38,025 bases of DNA. It comes from Endozoicomonas atrinae (GTDB lineage Bacteria; Pseudomonadota; Gammaproteobacteria; Pseudomonadales; Endozoicomonadaceae). A program made the position numbers and the translations under genes. The notes under the pieces were generated by a model. The model did no database searches. It was given only the letters and a program-made list of their open reading frames with translations, and was not told the DNA's origin. Shown here piece by piece: positions 8,403 to 17,189 of this stretch (positions are counted from its first letter, which is position 1; each line of letters opens with the position of its first letter). Location: assembly GCF_001647025.1 (NCBI RefSeq), contig NZ_LUKQ02000031.1:1-38025 (forward strand), written 5' to 3'.

Positions 8403-10736
8403 ATGGTAAATAAATCGACGACTAAAAAAGGCAGGCCTGCCAAAAAGACCAAATCATCCTCAAAGCAAAAACAGGGTAATCCGGTACCTTGGAAATCCAT
8501 CCTGTTCAAGCTGGGCTTGACGCTGGTGATCCTGGTTTCCGCTTACGCTGTCTATCTGGATGCCGTAGTCACTAAGCAGTTTGAAGGCAAAAAGTGGGCA
8601 ATACCTGCCAAGGTATTTGCACGTCCTGTTGAATTGTATGTGGGTAATCTGATAACACCAGGAGATCTACAGTCCCAGCTCAGGCGTCAGGGCTATCAGG
8701 CAGTTCAGGATGTGAGCCGCCCCGGTACTTTTGCCCGGAATGGCAGTCAGTTTATTATTTATAGCCGGGGGTTTCACTTTCCCGATGGGGCAGAGCCATC
8801 GCGTTATGTGAAAGTTGATTTTCAAGGCAGTGAGGTTACTCGCCTCGCAGGGCGAGATGGTAAGAGCCTGCCTCTGTTAAGGCTTGACCCTCAGCCCATA
8901 GGTGGCATTTATCCAGCCAGTTATGAAGATCGTTTATTGATTCGAAACGCTCAGACTCCCCGATATCTGATTCCTGCCCTGCTGGCCATTGAAGACAGGG
9001 ACTATTACGACCATTTTGGTATCTCTCCCACTTCCATTGCCCGGGCCATGGTTGCCAACCTGAAAGCCGGCGGTGTCGTCCAGGGGGGCAGTACTATTAC
9101 ACAGCAGTTGGTGAAAAACTTCTTTCTGACCAATGAGCGCACTCTGGTTCGGAAAGGTAAAGAAGCCATTATGGCGCTGCTGCTTGAGCTGCATTACGAC
9201 AAAGAAGAGATTCTTGAAACCTATTTAAATGAGGTTTATCTGGGGCAGCATGGGCGCAGGGCTATTCATGGCTTTGGTCTGGCCAGTCAGTTTTACTTTG
9301 CCCAACCTCTCAAGGAGTTAGACCTGGCAAGGACCGCCTTGCTGGTGGCCATGGTCAAAGGACCGTCCTATTACGACCCCCGGCGATATCCTGAGCGCGC
9401 CCTTGAGAGACGGAATCTGGTGTTGGATGTTCTGGCTGAGCGCTCCATCGTTCCGGTTGCAGAAGTTGAACGCTCTAAAAAGCTGCCATTAGGCGTTGTC
9501 AGCCGAGAACTGGTCAGTACCAACGATTTTCCTGCCTATATCGATATGGTGAAGGAACAGCTGCGCAAGGATTATGATGAGAAGGATCTGACCTCCGAGG
9601 GGCTCAGGATTTTCACCAACCTGGACCCGGTGATTCAGCGGGAGGCACAGAAAAGTGTTACCAGTACGTTAAAGGCTTTGGGTAAGGACAATCAACTTCA
9701 GGGTGCCATGGTTGTCAGTTCTGCCCAGACGGGTGATCTTCTTGCTGTTGTGGGGGATCGAAACCCCGGGTATGCCGGATTCAACCGCGCCATTGAGGCT
9801 CGCAGACCGGTTGGCTCCCTTTTGAAGCCGGCTATATACCTGACGGCTCTTGAACGGTCTGGCCAGTACACATTAACAACCCCGGTCAATGATACGCCGG
9901 TGAAAATCAGTGATGGTCGTGGTGGTTACTGGGAGCCACAGAATTACAGTCGTGAATCTCATGGGCAGGTGCCACTCTATCTGGCACTGGCTAAATCCTA
10001 CAATCAGGCAGCAGCCAATACTGGCATGGCTGTTGGTTTATCATCGGTGCTGGATACCCTTAAGAGGCTGGGTATTGAGCAGGAGTTACCACCTTATCCA
10101 TCGGTATTGCTTGGCTCTCCGTCGATGGCTCCGATTGAGGTTGCCAAAATGTATCAAACCATTGCCAGCGGTGGCTTTCGAATGCCGCTGCGAGCTATCG
10201 ATGCTGTGGTAGACAGTCAGGGTAAGCCACTCAGCCGTTACAGCATTTCTGTAGAGCGGGCTTTTGAGCCGGGACCAATGGAATTGCTGCGTACTGCTTT
10301 GGGTATTGTCATGAAAGACGGCACGGGGCGGAGGGTTTACCAGTATGTGGATAAGGATATTAAGCTGGGTGGTAAAACAGGAACCACCAATGATCTCAGA
10401 GATAGCTGGTTTGCCGGTTACTCCGGTGACCTGGTGGCGGTGACCTGGATTGGCCACGATGACAATAGCCCAACAAAATTGACTGGCAGCAGTGGTGCTT
10501 TGAAGATCTGGGGTAACTTTATGTCGAATGTGCCGGTTCAGTCGGTACAATCTCTGGGAGCCAGCAATGTGACAAGCATCTGGGTGAACCCATCGGCCAA
10601 TGGTCGCAGTCACCGTTACTGTGAAGGTGCTATACAGTTACCCTATATCAAGGGCTCTGAGCCGCAGGCCTATGCCGGTTGCAAGGCCGATGTGAAGGAC
10701 TCCCTGTTTGACAAAATTAAAGGGTGGTTTGAATGA
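8403..10736 (+). CDS. mrcB: Penicillin-binding protein 1b, bifunctional peptidoglycan synthase
   Basis: A 777-residue class A PBP. It has a basic cytoplasmic tail (1-30), one membrane anchor (about 32-53), a UB2H-like region (about 65-150), a glycosyltransferase-51 domain with the catalytic Glu in AIEDRDYYDHFG (E197) and GGSTITQQLVKN (228-239), and a transpeptidase domain. The transpeptidase motifs are SLLK (S472), SYN (532-534) and KTG (658-660). It polymerises and cross-links peptidoglycan at the inner membrane. The UB2H region, the usual docking site of LpoB, separates it from PBP1a. The lipoprotein gene that follows overlaps it by 4 bp. The start lacks a ribosome site (see the promoter entry), but no alternative start lies before the membrane anchor. 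Confidence 0.95.
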   Translation: MVNKSTTKKGRPAKKTKSSSKQKQGNPVPWKSILFKLGLTLVILVSAYAVYLDAVVTKQFEGKKWAIPAKVFARPVELYVGNLITPGDLQSQLRRQGYQAVQDVSRPGTFARNGSQFIIYSRGFHFPDGAEPSRYVKVDFQGSEVTRLAGRDGKSLPLLRLDPQPIGGIYPASYEDRLLIRNAQTPRYLIPALLAIEDRDYYDHFGISPTSIARAMVANLKAGGVVQGGSTITQQLVKNFFLTNERTLVRKGKEAIMALLLELHYDKEEILETYLNEVYLGQHGRRAIHGFGLASQFYFAQPLKELDLARTALLVAMVKGPSYYDPRRYPERALERRNLVLDVLAERSIVPVAEVERSKKLPLGVVSRELVSTNDFPAYIDMVKEQLRKDYDEKDLTSEGLRIFTNLDPVIQREAQKSVTSTLKALGKDNQLQGAMVVSSAQTGDLLAVVGDRNPGYAGFNRAIEARRPVGSLLKPAIYLTALERSGQYTLTTPVNDTPVKISDGRGGYWEPQNYSRESHGQVPLYLALAKSYNQAAANTGMAVGLSSVLDTLKRLGIEQELPPYPSVLLGSPSMAPIEVAKMYQTIASGGFRMPLRAIDAVVDSQGKPLSRYSISVERAFEPGPMELLRTALGIVMKDGTGRRVYQYVDKDIKLGGKTGTTNDLRDSWFAGYSGDLVAVTWIGHDDNSPTKLTGSSGALKIWGNFMSNVPVQSVQSLGASNVTSIWVNPSANGRSHRYCEGAIQLPYIKGSEPQAYAGCKADVKDSLFDKIKGWFE

Positions 10737-11161
10737 TGTATTACACCATCTCCCGTACTGAACGGTGTGAAAAAGCGGTATTTTTTTCACCCAGGCTTTT
10801 CGTTGCCCTTCTCTTTGCTGGAGCTCTGGCGGGTTGCTCTACGCCGGTATTGATACAGGAAGAGCAGCCTGAAGTGTCATCATCACCCTATGAACAGCGT
10901 CAGGATGCTCTGGGCACATTATTGAATCAGGCCTGGAATGCCCGAGAAGCTGGCAGGTTTGATGAAGCTGAAAGCGCACTTGGACGCGCGATGCGCATCA
11001 GTCCAACGGCTCCGGAAGTTTATTACCAGCTGGCCTTGCTTCGACAGGATCAGGGGCGTTTTGAACAGTCCCGGCAACTGGCTGAACGAGCATTGAGTCT
11101 GGGGCCGGGCTTTATGCTCGAACGAAAAATCAATCATTTATTACGTGCGTTAAATAGCTGA
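10733..11161 (+). CDS. TPR lipoprotein encoded with mrcB
   Basis: A 142-residue lipoprotein. The signal ends in a lipobox LAGC with the acylated Cys at residue 35, giving a long N-terminal extension; a second ATG lies at 10736. The mature part holds about two tetratricopeptide repeats (LNQAWNAREAGRFDEAESAL and VYYQLALLRQDQGRFEQSRQ). The gene starts within the mrcB stop (ATGA overlap), implying translational coupling. A short TPR lipoprotein directly after mrcB is also found, as I recall, in Pseudomonas. A role as a PBP1b accessory, analogous to LpoB, is an inference from position only. Confidence 0.8.
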   Translation: MMYYTISRTERCEKAVFFSPRLFVALLFAGALAGCSTPVLIQEEQPEVSSSPYEQRQDALGTLLNQAWNAREAGRFDEAESALGRAMRISPTAPEVYYQLALLRQDQGRFEQSRQLAERALSLGPGFMLERKINHLLRALNS

Positions 11162-11162
11162 T

Positions 11163-11474
11163 ATGTCTGAAAAAGTTGTTGTTTTGCTGGAAGCTATTGA
11201 GTCAGAGCTGCGCAGGCAGGATGTCTGGCTTCCCATGCCCCCATCAGTTGAAGCCATGGCCAGCACCACGCCTTTTTGCATGGATACCATGGCATTCAGC
11301 CAGTGGTTACAGTGGATTTTTGTTCCCCGCGTCAGGGCGATTATCGATGGGGGAGGCACGTTGCCAAAGGGATCAAATATCAAGTCCTATGCAGAAGAGG
11401 CCTTGCCTCTTGAGCGGCTGGAAGGTGAGAAGCTGTTACTGATTATTGAGCAGTTTGATTTGTTGATGAGTTGA
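11163..11474 (+). CDS. yqcC: YqcC family protein
   Basis: A 103-residue protein of the YqcC (DUF446) family. The match rests on an N-terminal helix, then WLPMPPSVEAMASTTPFCMDTM, FSQWLQWIFVPR and a final helix after PLERLEG. Its function is not established. It starts 2 bp after the lipoprotein stop and has no clear ribosome site, so translation may be coupled. It ends at a hairpin that could terminate the mrcB operon. Confidence 0.85.
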   Translation: MSEKVVVLLEAIESELRRQDVWLPMPPSVEAMASTTPFCMDTMAFSQWLQWIFVPRVRAIIDGGGTLPKGSNIKSYAEEALPLERLEGEKLLLIIEQFDLLMS

Positions 11475-11493
11475 CCTGCGGTTTGCAGGTCAA
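11471..11493 (+). terminator. Hairpin at the end of the mrcB-yqcC operon
   Basis: A perfect 9-bp inverted repeat with a 5-nt loop (TTGACCTGC, loop, GCAGGTCAA) that begins at the yqcC stop codon. There is no T-run after it, so it may be a weak terminator or an RNA-stabilising end rather than a classic intrinsic terminator. Confidence 0.45.
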
Positions 11494-11530
11494 TGGCTTA
11501 TGGAATCTGCAGGCAGTTCTGGCTGAATGT

Positions 11531-12754
11531 TCAGGCGTTGGGTTTTGATGGAGCGCGGCTGACATCTCGATCTCGAATACAACAGCTGAAGAGGTTGCGA
11601 AAAGAGTCGCGTACATCAGATGCACGGCTTCTTTCTTTCTTGCTATCCGCTTCGGATTCATTTGGAAGCATAGCTGCCGATTCTGCGTTTTCATTTACAA
11701 CTGAAGTTATGTCTTCCAGCTCTGCTGGGCTTGAAGTAGATGCTTCTGTAGGTTCATTTTTCGTAGACCCTGTGGGTTTATCGTCTGCTTTAGATGATGA
11801 TTTTTCTGGTAAGTCAGATATACGAGTCATTGTCAGAGTAACTTCTGGCGCGTGGAGAGTCAGATTTTGCCCCCCCTCTTCTGACTGAATCTCGATATTT
11901 ATGGCGGGGGTTAAGTGCATGGCTACGTGTTGATTTACCTTAAGATCAATGTCTACATAAGGCTGAGCCGATGGCTCTGCGTCTTTTGGGCGCTCTATGG
12001 GAATATCTATTCTTGCATTAATGGCTTCATGTCTGACATTCTGATGCAGATGGAAGCATGTCAGCCGGCTGAAAACGAAGTCATCTATACTGCTAATTCC
12101 CATATGTTCCATGTATTGGCTCTGGTTCTCACCAGTAGCTTCGGCTGATAATGCGTACCTCCCGTTTATGTCGTCTTTTACTCTGGCTTGTCCATCAAAC
12201 CATACTGTCCCTGCTTTGCTTGGATTACTTCCTATGAATATAGTTACTTTATCGGCAGGAATAGGCTTGGTTGACATAGCCGATTTTGCTTCTGGTAAAG
12301 GTTCTGCTTGTGAGGTCTGTAAGGCTTGTGGTTTGCCCTCTGATTCAGATTCACTTACATCTGCCTCATGATCTGATGCTGTAGCTTCTGGTGAGGGTTC
12401 TGCTAGTGAAGTACGCAGGTCTTGTGGTTTATCAACTGATTTAGAGTCACTTATATCACCCTCATGATCTGGTGTTGCAGCTACTTTAGAGTGAACAGGT
12501 GAACCATCTACATTTGTATCTTCTTCGCTAGCCCGTCTAACCAAAACTTGGCCAGACGGTTGCGAATGAATGTTCCAATCAGCTGTTGTTTTGTTATCGG
12601 GTCCCTCTTCTGAATGATATGAGTCTCGAGATGGTAGTAGTGTTTCCTGTCTACTTGAATCTTCTGATTCTTGGGTGCTAGCAGAAGCAATACCAGTAGC
12701 TTGGTTTTGTTGTGTATATAAGCTTGAGGTTGAACCGCCAATAGGATAATCCAT
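11531..12754 (-). CDS. Unrecognised Ser/Glu-rich repeat protein
   Basis: A 407-residue protein that I do not recognise. The first 165 residues are polar and low-complexity (Ser, Glu, Asp, Thr, Pro) and contain two tandem copies of a 32-residue unit (see the repeat entry). A central region of about 160 residues is richer in strand-forming patterns (KVTIFIGSNP, YVDIDLKVNQHVAMHL, INIEIQ, LTLHAPEVTLTMTRI) and may be a beta-sandwich domain. A second Ser/Glu linker leads to a basic tail with a double cysteine (LFSCCIRDRD), a pattern that can be lipidated in eukaryotic hosts. The ATG at 12754 has AGAGG six bases upstream, better than the GTG at 12775. No signal peptide is seen. It follows the KAP/YobI-like NTPase on the same strand after 237 bp. 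A secreted effector or a partner of the NTPase are both guesses. Confidence 0.65.
   Translation of the reverse strand: MDYPIGGSTSSLYTQQNQATGIASASTQESEDSSRQETLLPSRDSYHSEEGPDNKTTADWNIHSQPSGQVLVRRASEEDTNVDGSPVHSKVAATPDHEGDISDSKSVDKPQDLRTSLAEPSPEATASDHEADVSESESEGKPQALQTSQAEPLPEAKSAMSTKPIPADKVTIFIGSNPSKAGTVWFDGQARVKDDINGRYALSAEATGENQSQYMEHMGISSIDDFVFSRLTCFHLHQNVRHEAINARIDIPIERPKDAEPSAQPYVDIDLKVNQHVAMHLTPAINIEIQSEEGGQNLTLHAPEVTLTMTRISDLPEKSSSKADDKPTGSTKNEPTEASTSSPAELEDITSVVNENAESAAMLPNESEADSKKERSRASDVRDSFRNLFSCCIRDRDVSRAPSKPNA
12281..12469 (-). repeat. Two tandem 96-bp coding repeats in the Ser/Glu-rich protein
   Basis: Two adjacent units each encode about 32 residues. One reads DHEGDISDSKSVDKPQDL and continues RTSLAEPSPEA; the other reads DHEADVSESESEGKPQAL and continues QTSQAEPLPEA. 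The DNA is also similar, with shared runs around CTCATGATCTG. This points to a recent in-frame duplication that could vary in copy number between strains. Confidence 0.8.
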
Positions 12755-12991
12755 AGCTACCTCTAAAAAGGTCACGAAAGATTCTATAGACCAATATTTT
12801 TATAGATGGTTTCTTCTTGTTGATGTTAATTCAAGGGGTAAAAGTAATTCATCTAAAAGGCAGGTTACATATAATTTAACGGTTGTTTTGTTGTATTTAA
12901 GTTCAAGAATGAATAACTGGTCATTCTATTTTAAATAGTATTCAGGTGATTTGGTTGAATTGATTTTAACCAATTCTAGCAATCACTCGTG

Positions 12992-15900
12992 TCATCTGAT
13001 GGATTGCGGTGATGACTGCTTTATATAGGCCCGAATTCTTTTCTCCTTTTTATCAACAACAGCCTCTATATGGTATGCCCGCTTAAGGGCTTTTATTAAT
13101 TCAATATTCTCTCGGGTCCCGGATAATGAGAACTGGTTATTTTCTTTCATGAGTTGACCGGTACCTTCAACATCCAACCGTGAAAGCAGTGTTAATACCT
13201 CACGCCGGGAGAGGTATTTTACCTGCTGGGATAATAAACGAATTTTTTCCGGTAATGTTCGGGCTGTTACAATCAGTGTCTCAAGCCGACTGAATCTGAT
13301 TTTCATTGCAAAGCTTTCTGCCGGCTGTGAGGTTATGGGTGATAGCATTGCAGCCAATATACGGCTATCAATTTCATTCTCGTGATTTAACAGGTTGCAG
13401 AGCCATAACTTATCATCAATCTTAATCTTGCTACTGGATAGCAATTTGACAATGGTATTAACCGTTAATTGAGCCGTACTCACAGCTTTGGTTTTATATT
13501 CATTCCAGAAACGTAACAGGTAGTAAAAGGTGTTATCAGTCTTAAAGTGACCTTCATTTTTCGCCAGCCACTCTAGACTATTGAACGAAAACTGGCACTT
13601 GGGGTGCTGACTAATGACCTCAATTCGACCTTGGTATATATATTTGAGATTAAGGTGCTCAAGATAAAAAGCAGGAAATGCAGAGAGCAGCTGGTTTAAT
13701 GTTGCATTATGGATGTCTTTGCTGTGAATAAGGGCCAATAGCAGGTTAAATGTATTCTGGTTATTGGGTAGTGGATGCAATGCCAGCTTTTCTGTATTTT
13801 CTGGGATAGCTATAAAATTTATGAGCAGAGGATTTAAAGAACTTTTCTGGTTTAACTTACAAATATGCAGAATATTTGTCCAGGAAGCCGCAACCAGATT
13901 TTGCTCCAGCAATTGAGCTGATAATGACAGGCTGTGATCCAGAGTTTCACGGATACTGACCAGTTTTTGCCTGGACTGTCTAAGCAGCTGTATTTTGTCA
14001 TTAGTTTTCAGTACCGGTGAGTTCAAAAGCTCAACAAGGTAACTCTGATCTTCTTTAAGCCTGGGCTGGACAAGGAGTACATTGGTAACAAACTCATTCA
14101 GTTTTTCATGTATCTGGCATATCAGCCTGTGATGTCCGCAAGAGCATAGGGCAGAGTAACTGATTGGTGCGAGTGCCGTTGGCCGCTCCTCGGCCGTAAA
14201 AGCCAGAAGTAATCCCATCATGTGAGAATTCAGCTTGTACATCGAGTCTTCAATGATCCTGAAAGCTATTCTCTGTGTGCAATGCCTGAGAGAAAGACGA
14301 TCAAATTTCACCTGATGTTTTTTCAGCCATGCCCATATGCCTGGTTGTTCATTGACCAGTCTGACAATGGGGCGAATATCCGTGAGGCCTGAGATGGAGG
14401 GAATAATCGCGTTGCTTAAATTGTCATGATCCTCGGAAATGAGAATCGGCAATACCCTGGCAATCAGCTTGGCTTGCATTATGTCACCGCTATTGCCATT
14501 GGTCAGACAATGAATAAGCAGCTTTTGATTAATGGAAAAAAAGCTCACAAACAGTTTGTTTTTATGTTTCTGTTTACTCTGAAAGTACTGAAAGATGAAG
14601 TCCTGCAGGTGTGGGACATGCTCTTCGGACAGGTTGAATATCGTTCTTAAAAAGCGATGAGCACTATGGCCATTGTACTTTGCTGATGGCTTTTCCAGCA
14701 GTTGATTAACAACGGCATTGATCAGACCTTGTCCATTGGCAAGATCAGATGGGCTTAATAGGTACAGTAGATTCTCTGGTGAATCTACATTTTGCTGAAA
14801 ATCGGCGACCAGACCTTCTTTCAACTGCAGATAAAGCTGCCTGTCACTTTCACTGATATTCCTGCCAACTTGCAAGCTGCTACCAGGTGGATTGTATTCA
14901 TTCACCTCGGGCTTCTGGTATCGCCAGGCTTCCAGGGATTTGTTCTCCTGCCGGTCTGTAGCCACTTGAAGCTTCTGGGACGGCTCTTCACTGAGATACC
15001 CGTCGTCCAGGTGGCTACTTTTCTGGATGACATTGCTCTCCTGATACTTAAGGGATTGTGGGGCGCGCGCGACAGGTTGCCATGAAGTTGCCTGATATTC
15101 ATGGGGGGGAGTATATGGATAGGAATAAAACAGGTAGTCCCTGTAATCTTCTGCAAAATACCCATTCATGAGTAGGTAGAGTGCAGGGCCAAAGCGCTCT
15201 TCTGTAAGCTCTCTTAAAACTGAATCTCCCATAATGCCCTGGTGCAGCGTTTCAGCGACAGTTGTGCCCGGTAGCTTATTGTCATTGAAAACCTTCCAGA
15301 AGATTCCCATATCATCGGTTAATTCTGCATGCTCTTTTGGATAAAGGTTCTTAATGGCGACCATGGAAAATAGTTTGTTTTTATTCAGCTCTCTATGATT
15401 CGAGGAAAACTGATCTAGGAACATATGAAATTCATTGACGATATTGGTCATCAGTTTCATGTCGTCAATGGAGCTTGCCACATTGTAAATCAATGTTTTA
15501 TCCATCTGATCAGTGACATCTTGCCCACTGCAATTTATGGTTTTCAGCTGCCTATACAGTTTGGGGCCGGCATTTTTAGTATTGAGAGCTGGGATAATGG
15601 GAATAATCAGGTCAAAAAAGCGGATACGCTCCCTGGCCGTCAGCATTTTATCCGCCAGGGCATAGACAAAATAGACAGGTTGTTTCAGGTGACCTGAACC
15701 ATTCAGGTATCCATTTATACGATACAGTGTTTCCAGTGCTGCTAGCTGACAAGGGCTTGTCAGGTTCTCAACAATGACAACATCATGCCTGCTTAGGGCA
15801 AAGGCATGAGTGATTTGATGGAGGTAATTTCCGAAATCTGATTTGTCTGCACTGTTCTCCTGCCGTATCAGCTTGCTTCTCTGGCCAGTTATCAGCTTCT

Positions 15901-16678
15901 GTAGCCCCGAGAATAGGTACAGGATGAGAAGTGTGGCAATTAGGAACAATGAAAGTTCAGCCAGTAATGGTGCATATTTTTTTGTAAAGGCCAGCATCTG
16001 GTCGGGTAAATGCTGATGGAGTGCTTTGACGGTTGTACTTTGATCAATACCCAGACTGCCACTGATATAGCCAAGCGTTGCAATGGAGTAGCTGGTCAAT
16101 AAGGCCACAAGCAGGCCAATGACTTTCCGCCAGCCTCTGGACTGAGGCTGCTCCACCTTAATGTCATCTGATCTCTTGCCCGTGATGTTGCACAGAAGTT
16201 GCTCTAATAATGCTTTCTCATCGTCGTTGTTGTCTGGTGCAGTGCTGGCATTTATTTCTGATAGTGCTGGCAAAAAAATACGGGTGTATTTGAACTGTGG
16301 GTTACGCTCCGTGAAAGTGTGAATAAATGAGCTTTTGCCGACACCAACTGCTCCGGATATGGCAATATTTCGGGTTTCGGGCTGCTCCTTTGTATTAAAG
16401 GCTGCCAGTAGCTCCCTTTCATACTTTTCGATTTGCTCATGTTGCATCATCGCTGAGGTCAGAGGCCTGAGTGATGCTTGACCGTCATAATTCTTCAGAT
16501 ACCGGGAAAAGGTTCTTCCAGCTTTCTTGTGAGCTGACCGGTCATACTCAGAATAGTGCTGTGAGTACTTTTCTCTGGCTGCTTTCCAACCAGCCCTTAC
16601 CGCTCTCCAGACAGCCCTGGCCGAGTTGTAATGTCTGGTTGTAAGGCGAGCCAGCCCTGACTGTTGAATAAGAGCCAT
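12992..16678 (-). CDS. KAP/YobI-like P-loop NTPase with transmembrane hairpin
   Basis: A 1228-residue protein. The Walker A is ISGAVGVGKSSF (about 108-119). Two hydrophobic segments follow (about 185-210 and 237-260), then a degenerate Walker B, DVVIVENL (about 300-307), a sensor-like QPVYFVYALADKML (334-347) and RFFDLIIPIIPALN (354-367). A membrane hairpin between Walker A and Walker B defines KAP-type NTPases, and the later motifs resemble Bacillus YobI. The KAP family includes PifA of plasmid F, which excludes phage T7. The remaining 700 residues are mostly helical, perhaps repeat-like, with no recognised effector domain. AGGGA lies five bases before the second of two adjacent ATGs (16678). 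The Walker B has Glu-Asn where Asp-Asp/Glu is usual, so hydrolysis may be altered. Family is likely; a defence role is inference. Confidence 0.7.
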   Translation of the reverse strand: MALIQQSGLARLTTRHYNSARAVWRAVRAGWKAAREKYSQHYSEYDRSAHKKAGRTFSRYLKNYDGQASLRPLTSAMMQHEQIEKYERELLAAFNTKEQPETRNIAISGAVGVGKSSFIHTFTERNPQFKYTRIFLPALSEINASTAPDNNDDEKALLEQLLCNITGKRSDDIKVEQPQSRGWRKVIGLLVALLTSYSIATLGYISGSLGIDQSTTVKALHQHLPDQMLAFTKKYAPLLAELSLFLIATLLILYLFSGLQKLITGQRSKLIRQENSADKSDFGNYLHQITHAFALSRHDVVIVENLTSPCQLAALETLYRINGYLNGSGHLKQPVYFVYALADKMLTARERIRFFDLIIPIIPALNTKNAGPKLYRQLKTINCSGQDVTDQMDKTLIYNVASSIDDMKLMTNIVNEFHMFLDQFSSNHRELNKNKLFSMVAIKNLYPKEHAELTDDMGIFWKVFNDNKLPGTTVAETLHQGIMGDSVLRELTEERFGPALYLLMNGYFAEDYRDYLFYSYPYTPPHEYQATSWQPVARAPQSLKYQESNVIQKSSHLDDGYLSEEPSQKLQVATDRQENKSLEAWRYQKPEVNEYNPPGSSLQVGRNISESDRQLYLQLKEGLVADFQQNVDSPENLLYLLSPSDLANGQGLINAVVNQLLEKPSAKYNGHSAHRFLRTIFNLSEEHVPHLQDFIFQYFQSKQKHKNKLFVSFFSINQKLLIHCLTNGNSGDIMQAKLIARVLPILISEDHDNLSNAIIPSISGLTDIRPIVRLVNEQPGIWAWLKKHQVKFDRLSLRHCTQRIAFRIIEDSMYKLNSHMMGLLLAFTAEERPTALAPISYSALCSCGHHRLICQIHEKLNEFVTNVLLVQPRLKEDQSYLVELLNSPVLKTNDKIQLLRQSRQKLVSIRETLDHSLSLSAQLLEQNLVAASWTNILHICKLNQKSSLNPLLINFIAIPENTEKLALHPLPNNQNTFNLLLALIHSKDIHNATLNQLLSAFPAFYLEHLNLKYIYQGRIEVISQHPKCQFSFNSLEWLAKNEGHFKTDNTFYYLLRFWNEYKTKAVSTAQLTVNTIVKLLSSSKIKIDDKLWLCNLLNHENEIDSRILAAMLSPITSQPAESFAMKIRFSRLETLIVTARTLPEKIRLLSQQVKYLSRREVLTLLSRLDVEGTGQLMKENNQFSLSGTRENIELIKALKRAYHIEAVVDKKEKRIRAYIKQSSPQSIR

Positions 16679-16722
16679 CATTTCCCTGCAGTCTTTCTTC
16701 CATGACCAATGTTCGTGAGCTG

Positions 16723-16744
16723 ATAGCTTGGTTGGACAAGCTAT
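16723..16744. promoter_or_regulatory. Palindrome upstream of the KAP/YobI-like gene
   Basis: A perfect 8-bp inverted repeat (ATAGCTTG, six-base loop, CAAGCTAT) lies about 45 bp upstream of the NTPase start. It could be an operator or a hairpin in the 5' leader. No regulator gene is adjacent. Nothing else is clear in 16682-16830. Confidence 0.35.
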
Positions 16745-16830
16745 GGCTTGTCGTTATCAGTCAACACCAACACATTAACTATTCAAAATCGGCAGGATTC
16801 GGCTGGGGGTGAGCATATGTTGGCTGGTTT

Positions 16831-17157
16831 TTAACTGGCCAGCCGATGATTTTCTTTGAAAGTGGGGGTGGGAGTTTCTATGCATATTTCCATATGCCCA
16901 CAAGCGAGTCGGTTGTTGTCTGTGAAGGAAGGTATTAAAAGGCTAGAAGCAATACCGATCGCTCTTTCTAAATCCCCAGTTGCACTGGCTATCTGAACGG
17001 AAGTCCTGCGTTGAAGTTCCTCGCAACAGCTATGCCTCGTCACTTCACTTTGTCTTTCCGTCCAGCTAGTCATGCACATAACGTGGTTATAACGTTTATT
17101 GTATAAGGCTCTGATTCTGTGGGGCTCTCTCAATTCAGGCTTCTGATTAACAGCCAT
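16831..17157 (-). CDS. Doubtful small hypothetical protein
   Basis: An open frame of 108 codons between the NTPase gene and the SurE-like gene, on the same strand. No domain, signal or membrane segment is seen. Composition is mixed, with five cysteines and scattered His. The nearest Shine-Dalgarno sequence (AAGGAG) is about 20 bases from the ATG, too far for normal use. If not coding, 16682-17189 is a roughly 500-bp intergenic stretch. Confidence 0.3.
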   Translation of the reverse strand: MAVNQKPELREPHRIRALYNKRYNHVMCMTSWTERQSEVTRHSCCEELQRRTSVQIASATGDLERAIGIASSLLIPSFTDNNRLACGHMEICIETPTPTFKENHRLAS

Positions 17158-17189
17158 TATGGTTAATTGAGGACGCTCCTTGGTACGTA

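Noticed and set aside
10086-10613. 175-codon minus-strand frame inside mrcB
   Set aside because: Antisense shadow of a well-supported gene; composition not protein-like.
11493-11888. 131-codon plus-strand frame antisense to the Ser/Glu-rich protein
   Set aside because: Explained by the Ser/Glu codon bias of the opposite strand, which leaves the antisense frame open.
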